From the NCBI GenBank assembly GCA_002007745.1, contig CP019882.1, positions 372,001 through 436,000 of the forward strand: DNA of 64,000 bases. The letters run 5' to 3'. Shown here piece by piece: positions 9,901 through 21,000 of the stretch. The notes under the pieces were generated by a model. The model saw nothing but the letters and a program-made list of their open reading frames with translations, did no database searches and was not told the DNA's origin. Within the stretch, counting starts at the first letter, position 1. Every line of letters begins with the position of its first letter. Made by a program: the position numbers and the translations under genes. Origin of the DNA: Mycolicibacterium litorale (GTDB lineage: Bacteria; Actinomycetota; Actinomycetes; Mycobacteriales; Mycobacteriaceae).

Positions 9901-12900
9901 GCGAAGTGCTCGCCCAGTTCGGTCACGGTGTCGGGGCCCAGCCCGCCGTCGGCGTAGGTCAGGATGGCCCGCAGCGCCGGACCGTCACCGTTGTCTTCGC
10001 AGAACGCGTTGATCTCCAACAGGTACGGCGTGCCCAGATCGGGGTTCGGTGCGGTTCGCAGGGCGTCGGATTCCGGGGCCGGTGTCCAGTCGGCGGTGGT
10101 GTCGGCCGGCGACCGGCCGAGATAGTTGAACAGAACCTGCGGGGCGGTGAGCCGGCTCAGTACACCGGCGGTGCGCGGGTTGCAGTAGCGCAGCTGGCCG
10201 AATCCCAGGCCGCCGTCCGCGGCGGCGCGTACCTGTTCCTTGATGCTCTTCAGCGCGGCGATCGGGTCGCCGGTGTTCGCGCTCAGCCGGACCGGCGCGA
10301 TCGCGGTGAGCCATCCGACGGTCCGCGACAGGTCCACCTGCTCGTCCCAGTGGTCGCGGCCGTGGCGCTCGAGGTCGATCACCAGTGGTGCCGCCGCGTC
10401 GCCGCCGTGAGCGGCCCGCCATCGCGCCGCCGCCAGGTACAGGGCCGTGATCAGTGTCTCGGTGACATCGGCGTTGGCCGCTGCCGGAACGGTGGTCAGC
10501 AACGGATGCGTTTCCGGCGCAGTCAGTCGCACCTCGTGATCTCGGGTGGCGGCCGTGGTGAGTCCGGCGGTGTGGGCCTGCGGATCGAGCTCGCCACCCG
10601 GTGCCAACGTTGCCGTCCAGTGCTCGAACTCGGCCAATCGCGCGGTGCTCTGCGCACTTTCGTTGGACAGCCGGGCGTGGGCGCGGATCGAGGTGCCCAC
10701 TGCCGGCAGTGCTTCGCGGCGGTGGGCCGCCTGCAGGTCGTCGAGCAGGATCCGCCACGAGACGGTGTCGACGGCCAGGTGGTGGATGACCAGCAGCAAC
10801 CGGCCCTGGTGATGGTCGCCGCGGTCGAACCACACCGCCTCGGCGATGCGCCCGCTGTCCGGATCCAGGCGGTCGGCGGCGGCGTCGGACTCGATGCCGA
10901 TCGCCTCCCGCAGTTCGGCTTCGGTGAGGTCGCAGGCCTCGACGCGGCGCAGCGCAACCGCCGACTCGGTAACCACTTCCAGTGACCACAGCATCGGGGC
11001 CGGCCGGTTCAGCCGCAGCCGCAGGGCGTCGTGGCGGGCGGTGACGGCGTCCAGCGCCGCGCGCAGCTCGTCGGTGGTCAATCCGGCGGGGGTCCGGAGC
11101 AGCTCGGCCTGGTTGAGCCGGGCGATCGAGCCGCCGAGCTCGGCGAGCCGTTGGACGATCGGGGTGAGCATCACCTCGCCGAGATCGGCTCCGCCGTCAT
11201 CGGGTCCGTCCGCACCGGTCACGGTCGCCGCGGCCACGCCCGCCGCCCGCGCGAGGTCGGCGGGCGTCCGACAGCGGAACACCTGTTGCGGGGTGATCTG
11301 CACTCCCGCGCGGCGGGCCCGATTGACCAACTGGATGGCGACGATGCTGTCACCACCCATGTCGAAGAAGTCGTCATCGAGTCCGACAGTGCCGCCGAGG
11401 ATCTCGGAGCACAGTGCGGCCAGGAGTTCGGCGCTGGTGGTTGCCTCGGCGGGTGCGGTCTCGGCGGTCTTCGCCGGGGCGGGCAGCGCGGACCGGTCGA
11501 GCTTGCCGTTGATGGTCAACGGCAGGGCGTCGAGGGTGACGAAAGCCGAGGGCACCATGTAGTCGGGCACCCGCCGGGCCATCTCCGCGCGGATCCGCTG
11601 GATATCGAGCCGGTTCGATCCGACCAGGTAACCGACCAGCCTGGCGCGTCCGGCGTCGTCGGTGTGCACGGCCGCCGCGGCGTTGGCCACGCCGGGCAGC
11701 GCGACGATGGCCGATTCCACGTCGCCGAGTTCGATCCGGTAGCCGCGCACCTTGACCTGGTGATCGGAGCGGCCGAGGTACACCAGCTCGCCGTCGGCGG
11801 TCCACATCGCGGTGTCACCGCTGCGGTAGAGCCGGTCTGCGGTGGGGTCGAAGGGGTTGGCCACGAACCGCTGTGCAGTCAGGGCGGGCCGGTCGAGGTA
11901 GCCGCGGGCGACCTGGCCGCCGGCGATGTACATCTCGCCGACGACTCCGACCGGGACCGGTCGCAGCCGGCGATCCAGGAGGTGGACGGCCAGGCCTGGG
12001 ATGGCACCGCCGATCACGCTGGCATCGCCGTCGGTGTCGGCGGGCAGCAGCGGGCGCACCGAGACGTGCACACATGTCTCGGTGATGCCGTACATGTTCA
12101 CCAGGCGCGGGGAGTCGGCGCCGTGCCGGCGATACCAGTCGGACAGCCGACTGGGGTCGAGGGCCTCACCACCGAAGATCACGTATCGCAGCGACAGCTG
12201 CGGGCGCAGTCGCCCGTCGGCCTCGAGGAGCGGATAGAACGCCGACGGCGTCTGGTTCAGGACGGTGACCCGCTCGTCGGCCAGCAACCGGACGAACCGG
12301 TCGGGATCGCGGGCGACGTCCGGTTCGACGAGCACCAGCCGCCCGCCGTGCAGCAATGCCCCCCACAGCTCCCACACCGAGAAATCGAAGGCGACCGAAT
12401 GGAACATGGTCCACACGTCATCGGCGCTGAAGTCGAAAACGTCTGTGCCACCGGCGAACAGCGCTGCGACGTTGCGGTGGGTGACGGCCACCCCCTTGGG
12501 TAGGCCCGTCGACCCGGAGGTGTAGATGACGTAGGCGGCGTTGTCGGCGTGGGCGGCTACCGGTGGCCGCGGTCTCCCCGCGGGGGTGGTCTGGCCGACC
12601 AGCACCAGCGGGTAGCCCGTCGCCGGGATCCGGTCTTCGTGGTCGGCCAGGACGCACACCGGTGCGGCGTCGTCGAGGATGTGCCGCAGCCGCGCCGCGG
12701 GTGAGTCGATGTCGAGTGGCACGTACGTGCAGCCGGCCTTGACGACCGCCACCAACGCGACGATCAGGTCCAGCGACTTGGGAAGCGCCACCGCCACCCG
12801 CGATTCCGGCCCCACCCCCCGGTCGGTCAACACCGCGGCCAGTGCCGAAGCCCGCTCGTCGAGCTCGGCGTAGCGCAGCCGCTCGGTCCCGACGCTCACC

Positions 12901-15394
12901 GCGACGGCATCCGGTGCCGACCGGACCACGTCGGCGAAGGACTGTGCCAGCGTGCGGTCGGGACCGGGGCGCGCGGAGCTGCCCGCGGCGAGGTCGCGCT
13001 CGGCTGCGGTGCGGACGTCGAGTGCACCGACCGGCTGATCGGGGTGTTCGACGAAGGCGGTGAGCACCGACTCGATCCGCTCGGCGAACTGACCGGCCTG
13101 CGTCTGGCTGATGACGGTGCGGTCGTACTTGATCTCCACGGTCAGCTCGTCGCCGAGGTAGGCGACGAACGCCAGCGGGTAATGCGGGGCGTCGGTGCCG
13201 GTGAAACCGTGGTAGCGCAGCGCATCCGGTGTGGTGGAGGTGGAGGTGGAGGTGGTGGGGAAGTTCTCGACGACCACCATGGTGTCGAAGAATTCTCGGA
13301 TCCCGGCGAGTTTCGCCAGCTCGCCCAGTCCGACGTGTTGGGCGTCGAGCAGGTTGCTCTGTTGGTGCTGCAGCTCGGACAGCGCCGCGGCCAGCGGGGT
13401 TGTGGCGTCCCAGGCCATCGGGACCGGCACGGTGTTGATCAGCAGCCCGACGATCGAGTCGGTCCCGGCCAGCTCACCACCGCGACCGGACACCGTCGAC
13501 CCGAACACCACCTGCCGCCGGTCGGTCAAAGCACCCAGCAGCACCCCCCACGCACCGTGCAGCACGGTGCCGAGTGTCAGCCCGTGCTCTCGGGCGCGCC
13601 GGGTCAGCGCGGCGGTGCGGTCACCGGACAGCCGTCGGGTGACGCTGCGATGTTCGCCCACCGTGGTGGCCTCCGGGAACAACAGGGTCGGTTCGACGCC
13701 CGCCAGTGCGGTGGACCAGGCCTGCCGGACCGCTGGGCGGTCGATGCCGGCCAGTGCCTCGACGTGGTCGTGAAGGGTGACCGATACCGGTGGCGGCGCG
13801 GCACCCAGCCCGGCCGCGGCGTTGTGGTGCTCGACGATGTCGGTGAACAGCAGAGGGTATGACCATCCGTCGGCGACGATGTGGTGCAGTGTCTGGATGA
13901 GGCGGTGCTCATCGGCGCTCGTCGACACCAGGGTGTAGCGGACCAGCGGCGGTCGGGTCAGGTCGAAGGGCGTGGAAAGATCCTCGGCCGCAACGACTTC
14001 CCAGCCTTGCGAGCTTTCCCGCCGCTGCCCCTCGGTGCTGACGACGCGGAAGTCCACCGGCACGCTCGACCAGATCACCTGGGCCAGTCGCCCATCGGTC
14101 AGTTCGCGGAAACTGGCTCGCAGCGCCTGATGCCTGCCGACCACCGCCGTGATCGCACCCCGCAGGATGTCGGGCTGCACGGGCCCGCTCAGCCTGGCGA
14201 CCTGTTGTACCCGGTAGGTGTCGTCGCCGTCGCCGAAGACAGTGTGGAAGTACATGCCCTGCTGCAGCGGGAGTAGCGGCAGCACATCGTCGATCGGGCC
14301 GTTGTGCTCCCAGCCGGCGATATCCGCCTCGGTCACGGCGAGCAGGGGGAAGTCCGACGGTGTGTGCCCGGCCAGCGCGGTGCACCGGGTCAGTGCGGTC
14401 AAGGCATCGGCCCACAGGCCGACCAGCGCCCGGATGTCGGCGCCGTCGACCAGTCCGCCGGGCCAGGCCAGTGTCGCGGTCAGCACCGGTCCGTCGGGGC
14501 GGTCTTCGGTCAATGCGTTGATCTCCAGCGCGACAGCGGGATTGGCGGGATCGACGGCTTCGCGCAACGCACCGAATTCGGCGACGGGCTGCCAGTCCCG
14601 TCCGCTGCCACCGGCGAATCGTCCGAGATAGTTGAACAGGATCTGGGGTGTGACGCCGTGGATCGGCGAGTCGGTGGTGAGATGGCGCAGAACCCCGTAG
14701 CCGAGCCCGGCGTTGGGTACGCCGCGCAACTGCTCCTTGACCGCCTTGACCGAGGTGGCCAGCGCTGGACCGGCGGCCAGCACGTCCGCCCAGTTGACCT
14801 GCCCGGGGTCCACCCGCACCGGGTAGATCGCGGTGAACCAGCCGACCGTCCGGGACAGATCCAGGTCGCCAGCGACCACGTCGGTCTCTCGACCGTGGCC
14901 CTCCAGGTTCAGGATCGTCGCGGTGTCCGCGGACTGGCCGCGCTCGGCCCGCCAGCGCGACAATGCCAGAGCCAGCGTGGCGAGCAGCACGTCGTTGACC
15001 CCGCCGTGGAAGCCGGCCGGCACCGAGGACAGCAGCGCGGCACTGACCGAGGACGGCAGTGAGAAGCTGTGGGTGGCAACGGTATCGGCGACGTCGACGG
15101 CCGGATCCAGGGCCCGCTGACCCAACGAGGGATCGGGCGTGGACAACACCGCGTTCCAGTAGGGGACTTCGTCGTCGAACGGCGCCCGCCGCAGGCCGGC
15201 CGCCCAGGTCCGAAACGAGGTGGGCACCTCGTCGAGCGATACCCGGCGCCCGGCTGCCACGTCGTTCCACGCCCGGGTCAGGTCCTCGCCGAGGATGCGC
15301 CACGAGACACCGTCGACCACCAGGTGATGGATGACGAGCAGCAGCTGGCCCGGCTGGCCGGGGTTGTCGTGCCACACCCCACCCACCATGACCC
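6901..15394 (-). CDS. Exochelin-type NRPS, segment 3: E3, module 4 (C-A-PCP-E), module 5 (C-A-PCP)
   Basis: In order this segment has the rest of E3 ([13 protein letters not shown] near 15320), C4 (HHIVADGWS near 13880), A4 ([11 protein letters not shown] near 12515), PCP4 ([10 protein letters not shown] near 11360), E4 ([13 protein letters not shown] near 10780), C5 ([10 protein letters not shown] near 9370), A5 ([11 protein letters not shown] near 7960) and the start of PCP5. A4 reads D-F-W-N-I-G-M-V-H, the threonine code. With E4 it should give D-allo-threonine. A5 reads D-M-E-N-L-G-L-I-N, the hydroxyornithine code described for coelichelin synthetase, and has no epimerase, so L-hydroxyornithine is expected. 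C5 has Tyr in place of the first His of the HHxxxDG motif but keeps the catalytic second His. Both ends are frame changes repaired by one base. Confidence 0.92.
13233..13256. repeat. Hexanucleotide repeat inside the NRPS
   Basis: There are three perfect copies of ggtgga followed by a near-copy. On the coding strand they encode a Ser-Thr run in the C4 domain of module 4, at the end of the segment VVVENFPTT. Changes in copy number would stay in frame. Confidence 0.7.
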
Positions 15395-18092
15395 CGCCAC
15401 GGGGTCGAGTTCGGCCGCGACCGCTGCGGCTGCCGCGGTGACTTCGGCGGCGGCCAGCGGCCCGGATGTCACCCGCAGCCGCGGCTGGGCTGCCTCCTGG
15501 GCGGGCGGCACGGTCAGCGTCCACCCGCCGTCGCCGACCTCGAGCCGGGCTCGCAGCATGCCGTGGGTGTCGAGCATGGCGCGCAAAACCGTCTCCAGCT
15601 GAATCCGGGTCATCCCGGACGGCGTGCGTAACACCATCGCCTGATAGAAGTTCGTCAGCGGTGTGCCGGCGTGCGCCGTCTCGGCCAGCATCGGCGTGGA
15701 CTCGACGGTGCCGACACCCGGGTCCGCGATGAGCACCGACGCCGCCGTCGACTCCGCGGCGGCCGCCACCGCGGCGACGGTGCGGCGCCGGAAGATGTCG
15801 CGTGGGGTGATGCGCAGGCCGGCTTTGCGGGCCCGGCCGCAGACCGCGATCGAGGAGATGCTGTCACCGCCGAGGGTGAAGAAATCGTCGTCCACACCGA
15901 CCATGCCGTCGAGTCCCAGGACGGCCGAGACGATGTCGAGCAGCGCGGCTTCGGCAGGTGTGCGTGGTGCCCGTCCACTGCTGCTGACCGGCACCACCGG
16001 CTCGGGCAGCGCGGCGGTGTCCAACTTGCCGTTGACCGTCAACGGCAATGCGTCGAGAAGTCCGTAGCGGGTCGGCACCATGTAGGCGGGCAGCCGCGCG
16101 GCCAGGTGATCGCGAAGCCCGGCGATGAACTCGCCGGTGTCACCGGGTTGCTCGGCGGGCACGACGTAGGCGGCCAGGGTTCTCCCCGGCGGCTCGCCTG
16201 CGCCGGGCCGGACCACCACCGCGCACCCGGACACTCCGTCGGCCTCGGCGAGCACCGATTCGATCTCGCCCAGTTCGACCCGGTAGCCGCGGATCTTCAC
16301 CTGGTCGTCGGCGCGGCCCAGGAAGTCGAGATCGCCGCTGGGGCGGCGGCGGACCAGGTCGCCGGTGCGGTACATTCGTCCGCCTGCGACGGTGGGATCG
16401 GCCACCATGGCCGCGGCGGTGAGCCCCGGCCGACGGTGGTAGCCACGTGCCATCCCGATACCGGCGATGTACAGTTCGCCCACCGCACCGTCGGGAACCG
16501 GCCGCAGCGCGGCGTCGAGAACATAACCGCGGGTGTTCCAGATCGGTTGTCCGACAGTGGGAGTCGCGCTGCCATCCGTGCCGCCGCCCAGGGTGTTGAT
16601 GGTGTATTCGGTCGGGCCGTACAGGTTGTATCCGGCGCTGCGGGGATGATCGCGCAGCTGCGACCACACCCGGTCGCCGACCGCTTCGCCACCGAGCAGC
16701 ACCAGGGCCGGGCCGTTGTCGCCGAGCAGCCCGGCGTCGAGCAGATGCTGGGCGTAGGTGGGCGTGACGTTGACGACGTCGATCGTGTTCTGGTGGCAGT
16801 ACGTCACCAGTGCCGGGGCGTCGCGGCGCAGCTCTTCGTCACAGATGTGTACGGTGTGTCCCTCGACCAGCCAGAACAGCTCCTCCCAGGACATGTCGAA
16901 GGAGAAGGACACGGTGTGGGCGATGCGCAGCCGCTCGCGGCCGTCGGCGGCCACCCGCGCCACCGTCGGGGCGAAGATCGCCGCACGGTGGTTGAAGAAC
17001 ATATTGGTCAGCCCGGCGTACCCGGTCAGCACGCCCTTGGGCCGGCCGGTGGACCCAGAGGTGTAGATCAGGTAGGCGGGGTGCCCGAGCCGTTGGCGAC
17101 CGGTGAAGTCGGCGAGTTCCGCCGGGGTCAGGGGATCGGTTGCGGTGCCGGCGATGTCCGGGTCGTCGACGGTGATCACCGTCGTGCCCTCGCGGCGGGC
17201 GATGTCGGCGAGCTCGCCGTTCCCGCCGGTGGTGAGCAGTAACACCGGGCGGGCGTCCTCGATCATGGTGCGCAACCGTCCGAGGGGCAGGTCGAGCTCC
17301 AACGGCAGGTAACCGGCCCCGCTGCGCAGCACCGCGAACAGCGCCACCACCATGTCGATCGAGCGTGGTAGTGCCAGGGCGACAAAGGTTTCCGGCCGCG
17401 CACCACGGGAGCGCAGGAAACGGGCCAGTGCAGACACCCGCTCGTCGAACTCGCCGAAACTCAGCCGCTGACTGCCGAATACCAGTGCGGTCGCCTCCGG
17501 TTCCCGGACGGCACGGCGGGCCAGTAACTCCGCGATCGTGACATCCTCGACCGGATGGCGGGTCTGTGACCAGCGTTCTTCGAGTTCGGCATGGCGCTGT
17601 GGCCCCACCAGGTCGACCGCGCCGACGGCGGCCTCAGGATCCGCGGCGAGCGCCTGCAACGTGCCGAGGAGTTGGTCGACCATATCGGTGGCCCGGCGAT
17701 CGTCGATCACCCGGTATTCCAGCTTGACGGTGAGTTCCCGGCCCGGGGTGAGCACCCAGGTCAGCGGGAAGTGGGTGCTGTCGTGGTATTTCACGGCGCT
17801 GATCCCGTGTGCCGCTTCCAGATCGGCGAAGGTGTCGTCATCGAGGAAGTTCTGCAGAACCAACAGCGAATCGAACAGTGCCGCAGCCGAGTCGCCCGCG
17901 GCACGTTGGATCTGACCCATTCCCAGGTGGTCGTGCCGCATCATCGACATTCGCTGCTCGTCGATGCCGTGGATCACCTGCGCCGCCGGCCGGGTGGGGG
18001 ACAGGTCGACCCGCACCGGCACGGTGTTGAGGAACAGGCCGATCGTCTCGTCGATGCCCACCAGCTCACCGGGGCGCCCGGCCACGGTGGTC
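15395..18092 (-). CDS. Exochelin-type NRPS, segment 2: C3 end, A3, PCP3, start of E3
   Basis: This segment continues the C3 domain ([21 protein letters not shown]), then A3 ([11 protein letters not shown] near 17055), PCP3 ([11 protein letters not shown] near 15862) and the N-terminal part of E3. A3 reads D-M-E-N-L-G-L-I-N, identical to A5 and to the hydroxyornithine code of coelichelin synthetase. With E3 this module should add D-hydroxyornithine. Two one-base losses bound the segment. At 18092-18094 a C run is one short, so the frame before it reads GPPWPGAP where the family has GTTVAGRP. At 15392-15395 the frame breaks after LDPVAG and is restored by one G on the coding strand. I infer one continuous protein, not separate genes. 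Confidence 0.9.
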
Positions 18093-21000
18093 CCAGGACG
18101 ACGTCGGAGCTGCCCGCCTGATATCCGGTGACCACGGCCAGTGCGGTCGTGACCACCGAATTCACGGTGACCCCAAGGCTGTTGGCGAGACGCTGTAGTC
18201 GCTCGGTCAGTACCTGGGGGACCGTCACCACGACCCGGCCGGGTTCGGACTCCGGTGCGGCATCGGGGTGGCCGGGGGGGACACCGGTGGCCAGCGTCGG
18301 CTCACCGAGTCCTCGCAACAGTTCCCGCCAGGCGTCGATGGCCTGAGCTTCACCGGCACCGGCCAACCAATCCAGGTATCCGACCACCACCTGTCCGCGC
18401 GGTGGCAACACGCCGCGCGCACCGCCGGATTCGTAGAGCGCGAACAGTTCCCGCAGCACCAGTTCGCGGGACCAGCCGTCGAACAAGAGGAAGTGGTAGG
18501 TGACCAGCATCCGGTCGCGGCCGCCGGGCAGGCGCAGCACCGTCAGCCGCAGCAGCGGGGGTGTGGCGACGTCGAACGGTGTGCGCCGGTCGGCCTCGGT
18601 GGCCTGGGCGGCGGCTGCTTCGGGGTCAGCGTCGCCGGTCAGGTCCACCAACGTGATGTCGGCCGGCACCGCAGCGGGGATCACCTGCACCAGTTCGGTG
18701 GTGTCGCCGTCCTCGACGGCCCGGAAGCCGACGCGTAGTTGCGGGTGACGGTCGAGGAGCGCGCCGAGTGCGCGGTGCATGGCCTCGACGTCGATCCGCC
18801 GGTCGAAGTCGAAACGGTTCTGCGTGACATAGGTGGCCCCGGCTTCGTCCAGGGTGCTCTGGTAGTAGACGCCCCGCTGTAGCGGCGACATCGCCCAGAC
18901 GTCGGCGACGTCCGGGCCGAGCCGGCCGATGGCCTCCGCGGACAACCGCACGGTGCCGTAGCGCGGTATCTCGCGGACCACCGGCCCGTTGCGGCCGGCC
19001 CGTAGCAGGCCCGACAGCGCCCGCGCCGTGCGTCGGCGGAAGACGTCCTCGGTGGTGAGGACATGACCCGCGCGGGCCAGCCGGCTGGTGAGGCGGATGG
19101 CGGCGATGCTGTCGCCGCCGGATGCGAAGAAGTCGTCGTCGACGGCCACCGTGTCGACTCCCAGCACACCGGCCATCACGTCGACGATCGTGCGTTGTAG
19201 GTCGTCGGCCGGTTCGTGCGGTGCATCCGGTCGGCGGGAAACGGGTGCGCCCAGTGCGCGCAGTGCCGTGATGTCGCGTTTGCCGTTGGGCAGCAGGGGG
19301 ATAGCGGCGACGACCGTGATACTGCCGGGCACCAGGTGACGCGGCAGGCGGTCGGCGGCCCACCCGAGTATCTCGTCGGCGCTCACCGCGCCGGCGACCA
19401 CGAACGCTCGCAGCGTGGCCCCGTCGCCGACCACGACAGCCTCGGACACCTCGGCGTGGGCGGTCAGCGCGGCCTCGACCTCACCCGGCTCCACCCGGTG
19501 GCCGTTGACCTTCAGCTGATCATCGGCGCGGCCGGCGAACACCACCCGGCCATCGGGCAGCCGGGCACCCAGGTCGCCGGTTCGGTACATCCGTCCACCG
19601 CCGTCGGCGGCCAGGAACCGGGTGGCGGTCTGCCCGGGGCGGTGCAGGTAACCGCGCGCCACTTGAACGCCGCTGACGTAGATCTCGCCGATCACACCGG
19701 CGGGTTGCTCGGTCAGCAGGGTGTCGAGGATGTGAATGCCGGCACCCGGCACCGGCGCGCCCAACGTGATCGGTTCGGCGCCATGGACTTCGGCCTGAGC
19801 GCTGGCCAGGACGTCGCCGGTGACTTCCGACGAGCCATAGGAATTGACGATCTCGGCGTCGGGGCAACTGGCGCGCAGCGCGGCGACCTGACCGGCGTCC
19901 AGGACTTCACCGCTGAGGATCCAGCGGCGCATCGCCGCCAGGTCGGTGGCGTGCTCCTCGGCGAGCGCGACCGCCAGCGTGGGCACCGCAACCAACTGGG
20001 TGACCTCGTGGCCGGCGATCAGTTCCGCCAACGCGCGGCCGTCTCGGGCTGCGGCGTCATCGGCCAGCACGGTAGTCGCGCCGGCCGCCAGTCCCGCCAG
20101 CAGTTCGGTGGTGCCGTCGATGAATGACAGTGAACTCTTGGCCAGCCGGTTGGTCGCAGGCCAGTCGCGGACCGCCCACGTCAGTCGATTGGCAAGCGCG
20201 CCATGGGTTCCCACAACGGCTTTCGGCTCTCCGGTGGACCCCGAGGTGTACAGCACCGACACCGCGTCCAGTGGGTCCACCGTGACTGCGGGGATCGGCC
20301 CGCCGTCGGCCCGCCGGCTGGCTGAGAGTCCGCTGCCGGCATCGACCACTGTGGTGCCCGCCGGGATGGCGTCGGCGACCGCGTCGTGGCCGGCCTTGTC
20401 GGTCAAGACCGCGCGCGGTCGTGCGTGGCTGAGCATGAAGTCGATCCGCGCGGTGGGGTAGCTCGGGTCGATGGGCAGATAGGCGGCACCGACGCAGATG
20501 ACAGCGCGCAGTGCCGCGACCAGGTCCGCCGACCGGGACATGGCCAGCGCGACGACGTCCCCGCGGCGGACGCCGGCGCCCACCAGCGCGTGCGCGATTT
20601 CGCGGGCACGGCGGTCGAGGTCACCGAAGGTGAGGTGTGCGGCGCCGACGACCAGGGCGGTGTCGTCGCGGTGGGTGCTGAACGCGTCATCCAGGAGTGC
20701 CGTGACGGTGCGCGGCGCCGGCGCGGCAGCACCCGCCGAGGCGATGCCCGGCGCGATGGCCGCGCAGCGCACCGCGGGGTCGGCGCAGATCACCGCGAGC
20801 GCGTCGGTGAACCAGGTCGCCACGGCGTCGGCGACGATGTCGCAGACCTCACCGCGGTCATTGGTGACCGTGACGGTGACCACGTCACGGACGGCGACCA
20901 TGACGGTCAGGGCGTAGTGCGGTGCCTCCACGACGTCGATGTCGCCCAAGGTGAGTTCGTCGGTCGAATGGGTTGTCACACCGAGGTTCTCGATCACCAC

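Noticed and set aside
6582..18085. Reading the NRPS as four separate synthetase genes with overlapping ends
   Set aside because: The overlaps contain out-of-frame translations of conserved C, E and PCP domains. One added base at each junction rejoins the domains, so one gene with sequence errors is simpler.
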